20,147 nucleotides of DNA, taken from positions 1 through 20,147 of the forward strand of contig DASXFR010000134.1 of assembly GCA_036489495.1 (NCBI GenBank). The letters are read 5' to 3'. Every line of letters starts with the position of its first letter. Within the stretch, counting starts at the first letter, position 1. Below the pieces are notes generated by a model. It was not told the origin of the DNA. It saw only the letters and a list, made by a program, of their open reading frames with translations, and searched no databases. Made by a program: the position numbers and the translations under genes. Positions 7,554-14,529 of the stretch are shown piece after piece. This stretch comes from DASZIT01 sp036489495 (GTDB taxonomy: Bacteria > Actinomycetota > Acidimicrobiia > Acidimicrobiales > RAAP-2).

Positions 7554-10124
7554 ATGGGACTGGGGGGGATGCGAAGAGCCGCGGCGCTGGGTGCGGTCAC
7601 CATGGTGGTGATCGGTGTGCTCGGCAGTTCGGAGCCGGCCGGATCGGCCACCGACGTGGCGGCGGCGGTGGTCAGGTTGGTCGGCTCGGTGCCGGTGTTG
7701 CCCACCGGCTCCAAGGTGATCGGCACCACCGATCCCACCACGCCGGTGTCGGTGGACGTCTCGCTCAAACCGCGGGACCCGGCGGCTCTGGATGCGTTCA
7801 TCACCGATGCTTCGACGCCGGGGTCACCCAACTACCGGCACTACCTGAGCCCCGGTGAGTTCGGGCCCGCCTTCGGACCGACCGTCTCCACCGTCGCCGC
7901 GGTGCGGTCCTGGTTGTCGTCTACCGGCCTCCAGGTCGGGGCCACCGATCCCGGAGGACTGCTGATCCCGGTGTCGGGGACGGCCGGCCAGGTGGCGCAA
8001 GCCTTCGGCACCTCGCTGGTCGCCGCCCGACTCCCATCCGGCCGGGTGGCCCGCAACAACACCAGCCCGCCGGCGGTCCCCGCCGCCCTGGCCGGCGTCC
8101 TCCAGGGGGTGATCGGGCTCAGCACGGTGGTCCAGCCCCATGCCCAGATCCAGACCACCGCGACTCCGAACCCCGCCGCCAGCCCGTCGGTGACGCCGAA
8201 AGTCAGCGGAGCCGCGACCGCCCACGCCTTGCCGGCCGCCTGTGCAGCGGCCAGCTCGCTGCACCCGGTCGGCTACACCGCCGACCAGCTGGCGAATATC
8301 TACGGCTTCTCGACCCTCTACAGCCAGGGTCGGACCGGAAGCGGTCTGAAGGTCGGCATCTACGAACTCGAGCCGTACACGCCGAGTGACATCGCCACCT
8401 ACCAGAGTTGCTTCGGCTCCAACGTCCCGGTGCAGAACATCAGCGTCGACGGCGGCGCCGTCGGCCCCCAGGGGGGTGAGGCGGCGCTGGACATCGAGGA
8501 GATGTCGAGCATGGCGCCGGGAGCCTCGATCGTGGTGTACTCCGGCCGGCAGGTGGGGACCGGCCCGATCGACATCTATGCCCGCATGGTGGGGGACGAC
8601 TCCACCCAGGTCATCACCACCAGTTGGGGCATCTGCGAACCAGAGATGGACCCGGGGATGCGGGCCGCCGAATCGTCGCTGTTCGCCCAGGCCGCCGCCC
8701 AGGGCCAGACGGTGGTGGCCGCCTCCGGGGACGCCGGATCGTCGGACTGTTTCAACCCGTCGGACCTGCTCGGCGGGGACACCTCGTTGCAGGTGGATGA
8801 TCCGGCCGATCAGCCCTATGTGACCGGGGCCGGCGGCACCTCGATCCTGTCACCGAGCTCGCCGCCGACCGAGACGGTGTGGAATTCGGGGACGGGGACC
8901 GGCGCGGGTGGGGGAGGCGTCTCATCAGTGTTCGGCCAGCCGTCGTGGCAGTCAGGGGCCGGAGTCGATGCCCCCATCGCCACCTCCGAGTGCGCGGCGA
9001 TCGGACGATCCAGCTGCCGGGAGGTGCCGGACGTCGCCGGACTGTCCGACCCCGCCCACGGGTTCATCAACTACTGGGGCGGGGATTGGGGAGTCGCCGG
9101 CGGCACCAGCGTGGCATCGCCGTTGTGGGGGGCGTTGCTGGCCGTGATCGATCAGGGGCAACAGGCCACCGTCGGGTTCGTCAATCCCGCCTTGTATTCG
9201 TGCGGACCGTCCGGATTCAACGACATCACCACCGGCAACAACGATCTGTTCCCGTTCATCAGCACCCACTATCCCGCCACCTCGGCCTATGACGTGGCCA
9301 CCGGCTGGGGGTCGCCGTCGGCGGTGGCGTTGGCCTCCGATCTGGCTCCCGGATCGAGCTGCACCAAGGGGCTTCCCGGCTACTGGCTGGCGGCTTCCGA
9401 CGGCGGCATCTTCTCGTTCGGCCACGCCGGGTTCTACGGCTCGACCGGGGGGTTGCCGTTGAACCGTCCCATCGTCGGCATGGCCGCCACTCCGGACGGG
9501 GGCGGCTACTGGCTGGTGGCTTCCGACGGCGGGATCTTCTCGTTCGGGGACGCCGGGTTCTACGGGTCGACCGGGGCGTTGGCCCTCAACCGACCCATTG
9601 TCGGCATGGCCACCACCCCGGACGGTCGCGGCTACTGGCTGGTGGCGTCGGACGGCGGGATCTTCTCGTTCGGGGACGCCGGCTTCCACGGGTCGACCGG
9701 GGCGTTGGCCCTCAACCGACCCATTGTCGGGATGGCGGCGGTACCCGGCGGCGGGGGCTACTGGCTGGTGGCCTCCGACGGCGGGATCTTCTCCTTCGGC
9801 AACGCCGGATTCCATGGATCCGCCGGCGGGCTCCCGTTGAACCGGCCCATCGTCGGGATGGCGGCGACTCCGGACCGAGGCGGCTACTGGCTGGTCGCCT
9901 CCGACGGCGGGATCTTCTCGTTCGGGGACGCCGGCTTCCACGGCTCCACCGGCGGCCTGGCCCTCAACCGCCCGATCGTCGGCATCTCGGTCACCCCGGA
10001 CGGGGGCGGCTACTGGCTGGTCGCATCCGACGGCGGCGTCTTCACCTTCGGGGACGCCCGGTTCTTCGGCTCCACCGGCGCGCTGACGCTGAACCGACCG
10101 ATCGTCGGGATGGCGGCGACCTAA
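7554..10124 (+). CDS. Secreted S53 (sedolisin/kumamolisin-type) serine-carboxyl peptidase with C-terminal GYW repeats
   Basis: 856 residues. Order: signal peptide (Arg at 7-8, hydrophobic core, likely cleavage after PAGSA near residue 32); pro-kumamolisin activation domain (about 60-200, with PGSPNYRHYLSP and a Thr/Pro-rich linker); S53 catalytic domain (about 235-600); six tandem 42-residue repeats (609-856). Catalytic residues by motif: E309 and D313 (GGEAALDIEE), oxyanion D393 (ASGDAGSSD), nucleophile S519 (GGTSVASP). Calcium-site-like segments are DITTG (D557) and YDVATGWG (D580). Family knowledge: sedolisins are secreted, self-processing endopeptidases, usually active at acid pH. The protein ends directly after a nearly complete sixth repeat. 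It interrupts an otherwise conserved housekeeping block and so looks accessory. The start ATG has no good SD; a CAGACT hexamer 6 bases upstream weakly resembles a -10. A second in-frame ATG at 7569 is possible. Substrate unknown. Confidence 0.93.
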   Translation: MGLGGMRRAAALGAVTMVVIGVLGSSEPAGSATDVAAAVVRLVGSVPVLPTGSKVIGTTDPTTPVSVDVSLKPRDPAALDAFITDASTPGSPNYRHYLSPGEFGPAFGPTVSTVAAVRSWLSSTGLQVGATDPGGLLIPVSGTAGQVAQAFGTSLVAARLPSGRVARNNTSPPAVPAALAGVLQGVIGLSTVVQPHAQIQTTATPNPAASPSVTPKVSGAATAHALPAACAAASSLHPVGYTADQLANIYGFSTLYSQGRTGSGLKVGIYELEPYTPSDIATYQSCFGSNVPVQNISVDGGAVGPQGGEAALDIEEMSSMAPGASIVVYSGRQVGTGPIDIYARMVGDDSTQVITTSWGICEPEMDPGMRAAESSLFAQAAAQGQTVVAASGDAGSSDCFNPSDLLGGDTSLQVDDPADQPYVTGAGGTSILSPSSPPTETVWNSGTGTGAGGGGVSSVFGQPSWQSGAGVDAPIATSECAAIGRSSCREVPDVAGLSDPAHGFINYWGGDWGVAGGTSVASPLWGALLAVIDQGQQATVGFVNPALYSCGPSGFNDITTGNNDLFPFISTHYPATSAYDVATGWGSPSAVALASDLAPGSSCTKGLPGYWLAASDGGIFSFGHAGFYGSTGGLPLNRPIVGMAATPDGGGYWLVASDGGIFSFGDAGFYGSTGALALNRPIVGMATTPDGRGYWLVASDGGIFSFGDAGFHGSTGALALNRPIVGMAAVPGGGGYWLVASDGGIFSFGNAGFHGSAGGLPLNRPIVGMAATPDRGGYWLVASDGGIFSFGDAGFHGSTGGLALNRPIVGISVTPDGGGYWLVASDGGVFTFGDARFFGSTGALTLNRPIVGMAAT
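9378..10121 (+). repeat. Six tandem 126-bp coding repeats (42-residue GYWLVASDGG units)
   Basis: Units begin at 9378, 9504, 9630, 9756, 9882 and 10008; the last is 38 codons and ends at the stop. Each encodes the pattern GYWLvASDGGiFsFGdAgF.GStG.L.LNRPIVGM..tPdgg. The regular Gly/aromatic alternation suggests short beta-strands, perhaps one propeller blade per unit; that is inference. Units 2 and 3 share a 43-base identical run (9562-9604 and 9688-9730), pointing to recent duplication or gene conversion. Confidence 0.95.
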
Positions 10125-10134
10125 GCCCGAGGCG

Positions 10135-10171
10135 CCGGGTTTCCGAAATTTAGAGCAGCCCGGAAACCTGG
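10135..10171. terminator. Possible bidirectional hairpin between convergent genes
   Basis: CCGGGTTTCC at 10135-10144 pairs with GGAAACCTGG at 10162-10171 (nine Watson-Crick pairs and one G-T), with a 17-base loop. The right arm lies in the last codons of the minus-strand gene. There is no U-tract on the + strand, so an intrinsic terminator is only weakly supported. Confidence 0.3.
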
Positions 10172-10395
10172 TGGACATCGCCACAGGGAACGTCCAGCGC
10201 CGCGTGGTGCTTGCGGACCGCCTCGGCATCGGGGGCTTCGAGGAGGCAGTACACCTTCCCGTCGGCATTGTGGAACAACTCGATCTGTCGAACGCCGAAC
10301 TCGTCCGCCTTGGCGTCTTTGGTGTCTTGGGTGATCTGCTGAATGGCTTCGCCGGGCAATTTCAGGTCGTCATGGAAGTCCATGAATGTGGGCAT
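10150..10395 (-). CDS. Small DUF4242 / SCO4226-like protein (ferredoxin-like fold, possible nickel binding)
   Basis: 81 residues from the ATG at 10395-10393, chosen because AAAGGGAG lies 7 bases upstream and because the family starts with a short beta-strand (here MPTFMDFHD). A start 12 codons further upstream is open but would bury this SD. The body has the family pattern: a helix after the first strand, DEFGVRQIELFHNADGKVYCLLEAPD, then EAVRKHHAALDVPCGDVHQV. The Streptomyces relative SCO4226 is described as a nickel-binding dimer; whether metal binding holds here is not shown, although several His residues and two Cys are present. No signal peptide or membrane segment, so cytoplasmic. The gene is convergent with the protease and divergent from the DUF948 gene, and lies with the protease in the segment that interrupts the conserved gene order. 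Confidence 0.8.
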   Translation of the reverse strand: MPTFMDFHDDLKLPGEAIQQITQDTKDAKADEFGVRQIELFHNADGKVYCLLEAPDAEAVRKHHAALDVPCGDVHQVSGLL

Positions 10396-10402
10396 CGGCT
10401 CG

Positions 10403-10410
10403 CTCCCTTT
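10403..10410 (-). promoter_or_regulatory. Ribosome binding site for the DUF4242-like gene
   Basis: On the minus strand this reads AAAGGGAG, 7 bases before the ATG at 10395. It fixes the start of the small gene and contrasts with the apparently leaderless neighbour on the other strand. Confidence 0.7.
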
Positions 10411-10448
10411 CCGTCCAATGGCGGAGGTCACCGTGCTGGTGATCCCCT

Positions 10449-10463
10449 GGTGGCGCCACCCTA
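10449..10463 (-). promoter_or_regulatory. Perfect 12-bp palindrome overlapping a possible -10 for the DUF4242-like gene
   Basis: GGTGGCGCCACC (10449-10460) is a perfect inverted repeat. It overlaps a minus-strand TAGGGT (10463-10458) that fits TANNNT and would start transcription inside the palindrome. A shorter inverted repeat, TCACC-N5-GGTGA, lies at 10428-10442, nearer the gene. The layout resembles an operator over a promoter, but short palindromes arise easily in GC-rich DNA, so this is tentative. The rest of the 134-base gap holds the DUF948 promoter candidate and nothing else I recognise. Confidence 0.3.
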
Positions 10464-10515
10464 CGCCGTATTGCCGATGACTGCGCCAGTTCTTCGAGTC
10501 GGGTGGGAACGGTTC

Positions 10516-10521
10516 TAAGCT
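10516..10521 (+). promoter_or_regulatory. Candidate -10 element (TAAGCT) for leaderless DUF948 gene mRNA
   Basis: TAAGCT ends 8 bases before the ATG at 10530, with no SD between. The same hexamer with the same 8-base spacing precedes alaS. TTCGAG, 17 bases upstream (10493-10498), may act as a weak -35. This favours the ATG at 10530 over an in-frame GTG at 10503, which lies upstream of the hexamer. Confidence 0.55.
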
Positions 10522-10529
10522 GGCCGATC

Positions 10530-10967
10530 ATGTCCGCGGGTCAGACTGCCATTCTCATCGCCTCGATTGCCGGCATCCTGGCGGTGGTGGGTGTCCTGGC
10601 CGTCATGGTCTCGTTGCGCCGGCAGGTCCGGGAGCTGGCAGAGGTTACCCAGGACCTTCGCCGGCAGTTGATGCCGATGGTGGCCGATGCCCATCGGGTG
10701 GTGGACCAGGCGGCGACCGAGATGGAGCGGGTCGGTGCCGTACTCGACTCCACCGAGTCGGTGCACTCAACGGTCGATTCCGCCTCCCGTCTGGCCTACC
10801 GGGCATTTGCCAACCCGGTGGTCAAAGTGCTGGCCGTCAAGGCGGGTGCCGCCGGCGGTATGCGTCGTCTGGCCTCCGGGTCGAATGGGACCCCGGGGGT
10901 GGCGGCCGCCTCATCCGCCGCCGCGGCCAGAAAAGAGAGTAAGAAAGCCCGTAGACATGATTCCTAA
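10530..10967 (+). CDS. DUF948-like membrane-anchored protein
   Basis: 145 residues. An N-terminal membrane helix (about residues 4-26, ILIASIAGILAVVGVLAVMV) is followed by a basic and then helical, partly amphipathic segment (RRQVRELAEVTQDLRRQLMPMV), as in DUF948 proteins, and a low-complexity Ala/Ser/Lys tail. DUF948 members have no settled function; some resemble coiled-coil or chemotaxis-receptor-like segments. In Streptomyces a DUF948 gene followed by a small DUF6167 gene sits just upstream of alaS, the same arrangement as here. That synteny supports both the family call and the reality of the gene. The next gene starts 11 bases before this stop, so the two are translationally coupled. 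The start is set at ATG 10530 because a -10-like hexamer sits 8 bases upstream. Confidence 0.8.
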   Translation: MSAGQTAILIASIAGILAVVGVLAVMVSLRRQVRELAEVTQDLRRQLMPMVADAHRVVDQAATEMERVGAVLDSTESVHSTVDSASRLAYRAFANPVVKVLAVKAGAAGGMRRLASGSNGTPGVAAASSAAAARKESKKARRHDS

Positions 10968-11412
10968 GCGCCCATTCTGGTTGGCGACGGGTGCGGCGAT
11001 CGGCGCGGGGTCGTCGTTGTGGGTCGAGCGCCGCATCCGCCGCACCGTCCAAGACGCCGCCCGTCGGCTGCAGCCTGACGCCTTGGCGGTCGAAATTGGC
11101 AAGTCGGCGAAACAGATCGCCGGATCGACCAGCGAACGGGTTCGGAGCGCGGTTTCGGTCGGCCGGGATGAGATGCGCCAGCACGAAGAACGGTTGTGGC
11201 AGGACCTGTCGGAGCGGCGCAGTCTTCCGCCCCGGGTCGCTCATCCGGTGGCCGGCCAACGGCTCGACGGCGCGGTGACCGACGACGTCGCCGAACCGGT
11301 TGTCGAACCGAGGCCGAACCCCCGACCGGATTCGACCGGTCGCAGCCGTCGTCGCCAGCGGGTCGTTCCGCGGGCCGCGGCGACGAAATCCGGCTCTCAC
11401 CTGGGCAACTAA
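10957..11412 (+). CDS. Small conserved protein, DUF6167-like, encoded upstream of alaS
   Basis: 151 residues. The N-terminus (IPKRPFWLATGAAIGAGSSLWVERRIRR is the region at residues 2-29) has a short hydrophobic stretch flanked by basic residues. It resembles the start of the Streptomyces DUF6167 proteins, also encoded between a DUF948 gene and alaS. The middle is helical and charged, and the last ~50 residues are Pro/Arg-rich and probably disordered. No catalytic motif is visible and the function is unknown. The gene overlaps the DUF948 gene by 11 bases. Its TAA stop (11410-11412) forms the first half of a TAAGCT hexamer that looks like the alaS -10 element. Family assignment rests on position and the N-terminal pattern, so it is moderate. 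Confidence 0.72.
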   Translation: MIPKRPFWLATGAAIGAGSSLWVERRIRRTVQDAARRLQPDALAVEIGKSAKQIAGSTSERVRSAVSVGRDEMRQHEERLWQDLSERRSLPPRVAHPVAGQRLDGAVTDDVAEPVVEPRPNPRPDSTGRSRRRQRVVPRAAATKSGSHLGN

Positions 11413-11415
11413 GCT
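11410..11415 (+). promoter_or_regulatory. Candidate -10 element (TAAGCT) for leaderless alaS mRNA
   Basis: TAAGCT ends 8 bases before GTG 11424 and includes the stop codon of the preceding gene. Identical hexamer and spacing to the DUF948 promoter candidate. No clear -35. It would allow alaS and its downstream genes to be transcribed independently. Confidence 0.5.
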
Positions 11416-11423
11416 CTCAGGTC

Positions 11424-14039
11424 GTGACCTCTGGCACGGCGATGACCGCCGACCAACTTCGCGCCGCCTTTACCGGGTTCTTTTCGGACCGCGGTCATAT
11501 CGTGGTGCCCTCGGCGAGTTTGATCCCCCACGACCCGTCGGTGCTGTTCACCATTGCCGGGATGGTGCCGTTCAAGCCGTTCTTCGTCGGCGACGAGACG
11601 GCACCCTGGCCCCGGGCCACCGGGATCCAGAAGTGCTTCCGGACCGTCGACATCGAGGTGGTCGGTACCACCCGCCGGCACTGCACCTTCTTCGAGATGC
11701 TGGGCAATTTCAGTTTCGGGGACTACTTCAAGGACCTGGCCATCCCCTACGCCTGGGAGCTGGTCACCGAGGTGCTCGGGATGGACGTCGACCGGCTGTG
11801 GATCACCGTCCACGACGACGATGACGAGGCCGAGCAGATCTGGCGCGACGGGGTGGGGGTTCCGGCCGACCGGATCCAACGGCTGGGGGAGGACAACTTC
11901 TGGAAGATGGGGGAGACCGGGCCCCAGGGACCAAGCTCCGAGATCTTCTTCGACATGGGTGCCGAGTACGGCGAGCCGGGAGGACCGGCCCACGGCGGCA
12001 GCGAGCGGTTCGTGGAGATCTGGAATCTCGTCTTCATGCAGTACAACCGGCTGGACGAGAACACCCTCGAACCCCTTCCCCGACCCAGCATCGACACCGG
12101 TGCCGGGCTCGAGCGGATCCTCCCGATCCTTCAGGGCGTCGATTCGATCTTCGCCACCGATCTGTTCGTCCCGATGATCGAGACGGCCCAGTCCATCACC
12201 GGCCACCGCTATGGCCAGGACGAGAAGACCGATGTGGGCCTCCGGATCCTGGCCGATCACGGTCGGGCCATGTCCATGCTGGTGGCCGACGGGGTGCTCC
12301 CGGCCAACGAGGGCCGCGGCTATGTCCTCCGGCGCATCATCCGGCGGGCAGTACGCCGCGGACGGCAGCTCGGGGTCGACGAGACGTTCACCCCCCGGCT
12401 GGTGGACGCGGCCATCCAGCTGTTGGGTGGGGCGTATCCGGAGCTGGCCGAGAGCCACCGTCTGATCAGCGAGGTGGTGGCCCGGGAGGAAGACGGATTC
12501 CTCCGCACCCTGGCCACCGGGTCGGCGATCCTGGAGGAACAACTGGCCGCCGGCGCGGCGACCCTGCCCGGGGAGGTGGCCTTCAAACTCCATGACACCT
12601 ATGGCTTTCCGGTCGAGCTCACCACCGAGATCGCCGAGGAGGCCGGGGTCGCCGTCGATCGGGCCGGATTCGAGGCGGCCATGGATGCCCAACGCGCCCA
12701 GGCCCGAGCCGCGGCCCGGAGCGGGAAGGCGACGGCCGGGCAGAACGCTTACCGCTCGATCCTCGACAACGAGGGGGAGAGCAAATTCATCGGGCAGTAT
12801 CCCGACAGCTACTCGGCACCGGCCCGAATCGTCGCCGTCCTCACCGACGCTGATCCCGACCGCCCCGGCCAGGCGGAGATCTTCCTCGACCGGACCCCGT
12901 TCTATGCCGAGAGCGGGGGTCAGGTCGGCGACACCGGCACCATCGTCACCGAAACCGGCACCGCCCTGGTCTACGACACCGTATTTGCCCTCCCGGGGCT
13001 GACCGCCCACCGGGCCCGCATCACCGGCGATGTATTCGCCGGCCAGGACGCGCTGGCCACCATCGACGCCACCCGGCGGGACGCGCTGCGCCGCAACCAC
13101 ACCGGCACCCACCTGCTGCACGCTGCCCTGCGCAACGTGCTGGGGGACCACGTTCGCCAGCAAAGCTCGATGGTGGCGCCCGACCGTCTGCGATTCGACT
13201 TCAGCCATACCGGCAAGGTCGCTCCCGAGGAGCTGACCGCGGTGACGACCCTGGCCAATGGCGACGTTCTTTCCGACGCCGACGTCGAGGTGATGGAGAC
13301 GACTCTTCCCGAAGCGGTGGCCATGGGGGCGCTGGCCTTTTTCGGCGACAAGTACGGCGATCGGGTCCGGGTGGTGCGGGCCGGTGCCCACTCCCTCGAG
13401 CTGTGCGGTGGGACCCACGTCGGGGCGTTGGGGATGATCGGGCCTATCACGGTGGTGTCGGAGTCGTCGATCGGCTCCAATACCCGTCGGATCGAAGCGG
13501 TGACCGGCAGCGGGGCGTTCGATCGGATCGTGGCTCGGGAGGGACTGCTGACCGAGGCCGCCTCCCTCCTGCGTACCGAGCCGGAGAACGTTCCCGAGAC
13601 GATCGAGCGGCTGTTGGAGCGACAGCGCACCGCCGAGAAGGCCCTCGAACAATTGAAGAGCCGGCAGCTGCAAAGCGACGCCGGCTCGTTGGCCGCCGAG
13701 GCCACCGACGGGGTGGTGGTGGCCCGACGGGACGGCCTGACCCCCGACGAGCTCCGGGACCTGGCCCAGAGCGCTCGGAAGTCGGGTGGACTTCGGGCGG
13801 TGGTGGTGGGCGGCAGCCCGGATGGCGTCAAGGCGGCGGTGGCGGTGGCGGTGGACGGAAGTGCGGCCGGAGCCAAGGCCGGACCGGAGATCCACGCCGG
13901 GAATCTGGTCAAGCGCATCGGCCCGTTCCTGGGGGGTGGCGGGGGTGGATCCCCGGAGGTGGCGGTGGCCGGCGGCAAGGACCCTGCTGGTATCGACAAC
14001 GCCTTGGACGAGGCCCGGAAGGCTCTGGCCGGTGGCTGA
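11424..14039 (+). CDS. alaS: Alanyl-tRNA synthetase
   Basis: Charges tRNA-Ala and edits mischarged Ser/Gly. 871 residues from GTG 11424, full length for the family. Domain order: class II catalytic core (FFSDRGHIVVPSASLIP, TVDIEVVGTTRRHCTFFEML region, GPSSEIFFDMG, ASIDTGAGLERI-like STGAGLER); tRNA-recognition helices; editing domain with zinc-ligand motifs HTGTH (H559, H563) and CGGTH (C661, H665); and the C-Ala domain, ending in GGGGGGSPEVAVAGG and a final helix. GTG 11424 is preferred because a TAAGCT hexamer ends 8 bases before it. The alternative ATG 11442, six codons later, has no good SD, and both give a plausible N-terminus. An ORF extending up to 11196 overlaps the preceding gene and is not credible. 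ruvX follows directly, possibly overlapping the alaS stop. AlaS followed by RuvX, MltG and AroE matches mycobacteria. Confidence 0.96.
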   Translation: MTSGTAMTADQLRAAFTGFFSDRGHIVVPSASLIPHDPSVLFTIAGMVPFKPFFVGDETAPWPRATGIQKCFRTVDIEVVGTTRRHCTFFEMLGNFSFGDYFKDLAIPYAWELVTEVLGMDVDRLWITVHDDDDEAEQIWRDGVGVPADRIQRLGEDNFWKMGETGPQGPSSEIFFDMGAEYGEPGGPAHGGSERFVEIWNLVFMQYNRLDENTLEPLPRPSIDTGAGLERILPILQGVDSIFATDLFVPMIETAQSITGHRYGQDEKTDVGLRILADHGRAMSMLVADGVLPANEGRGYVLRRIIRRAVRRGRQLGVDETFTPRLVDAAIQLLGGAYPELAESHRLISEVVAREEDGFLRTLATGSAILEEQLAAGAATLPGEVAFKLHDTYGFPVELTTEIAEEAGVAVDRAGFEAAMDAQRAQARAAARSGKATAGQNAYRSILDNEGESKFIGQYPDSYSAPARIVAVLTDADPDRPGQAEIFLDRTPFYAESGGQVGDTGTIVTETGTALVYDTVFALPGLTAHRARITGDVFAGQDALATIDATRRDALRRNHTGTHLLHAALRNVLGDHVRQQSSMVAPDRLRFDFSHTGKVAPEELTAVTTLANGDVLSDADVEVMETTLPEAVAMGALAFFGDKYGDRVRVVRAGAHSLELCGGTHVGALGMIGPITVVSESSIGSNTRRIEAVTGSGAFDRIVAREGLLTEAASLLRTEPENVPETIERLLERQRTAEKALEQLKSRQLQSDAGSLAAEATDGVVVARRDGLTPDELRDLAQSARKSGGLRAVVVGGSPDGVKAAVAVAVDGSAAGAKAGPEIHAGNLVKRIGPFLGGGGGGSPEVAVAGGKDPAGIDNALDEARKALAGG
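14017..14022 (+). promoter_or_regulatory. SD-like site supporting an alternative ruvX start at GTG 14032
   Basis: GGAAGG lies 9 bases before an in-frame GTG at 14032, which overlaps the alaS stop (14037-14039). It would give RuvX 19 extra N-terminal residues. The ATG at 14089 has no SD, so this alternative deserves weight. Confidence 0.4.
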
Positions 14040-14088
14040 TGGGACTCCGGATCGGGGCGAACATCGCGCCGGGTCCGCGGTCGCGTCG

Positions 14089-14529
14089 ATGAGCCCGGGC
14101 CGGGCGGTCGGGATCGATCTGGGGAGCCGCCGGATCGGGGTGGCGGTGAGCAACTCCGGCCGGACCCTGGCCTCACCCCGGTCGACGGTGGTGCGCACCG
14201 GCGACTCCGAACGCGACCGCCGGATGTTGATCGAGCTGGTGATCGACGAGGAGGCGAGGGTGGTGGTGGTGGGGCTCCCGCTGTCGCTGGACGGGTCCCG
14301 GGGAACCGCGGCCATCGAGGCCGAAGCCGAGGCCGACGCGTTGCGGATCCGGTTGCACCCGCAGGGAATCGAGGTGGAGCTGTTCGACGAACGGTTGACC
14401 ACGGTGACCGCCCATCAATCCCTGGCCGCCGGAGGCAAGCGGGGCAAGGCGAGGCGAGCGGTCATCGACCGTTCGGCGGCCACGGTGATGCTGCAGGCAT
14501 GGCTGGATGCCCAGCGGGGCTCGCGGTGA
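14089..14529 (+). CDS. ruvX: RuvX/YqgF-family RNase H-fold nuclease (pre-16S rRNA / Holliday junction resolvase-like)
   Basis: 146 residues from ATG 14089, normal for YqgF/RuvX. The RNase H-like fold is evident: the first strand carries the catalytic Asp in GIDLGSRRIGVAVS; then VVVVGLPLSLDGSRG; the conserved ELFDERLTTVTA with the Glu/Asp pair; and near the end DRSAATVMLQAWLD with the last acidic residue. Members take part in 16S rRNA 5'-end maturation in E. coli and have Holliday-junction resolvase activity in mycobacteria. Which role dominates here is not visible from sequence. The start is uncertain: GTG 14032 with SD GGAAGG gives 165 residues and overlaps alaS. The stop is embedded in a GTGA that also contains the likely mltG start, so RuvX and MltG are translationally coupled. 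Confidence 0.9.
   Translation: MSPGRAVGIDLGSRRIGVAVSNSGRTLASPRSTVVRTGDSERDRRMLIELVIDEEARVVVVGLPLSLDGSRGTAAIEAEAEADALRIRLHPQGIEVELFDERLTTVTAHQSLAAGGKRGKARRAVIDRSAATVMLQAWLDAQRGSR

Noticed and set aside
9378..10121. CRISPR-like regular repeats
   Set aside because: The 126-bp periodicity is in frame, has no unique spacers, and encodes a continuous protein repeat.
10171..10518. 115-codon + strand frame opposite the DUF4242-like gene
   Set aside because: The minus-strand product has a clear family pattern and a good ribosome binding site; the + strand frame has neither.
11409..14402. 997-codon open frame on the minus strand opposite alaS
   Set aside because: Same GC-driven antisense effect; composition is low-complexity and alaS accounts for the region.
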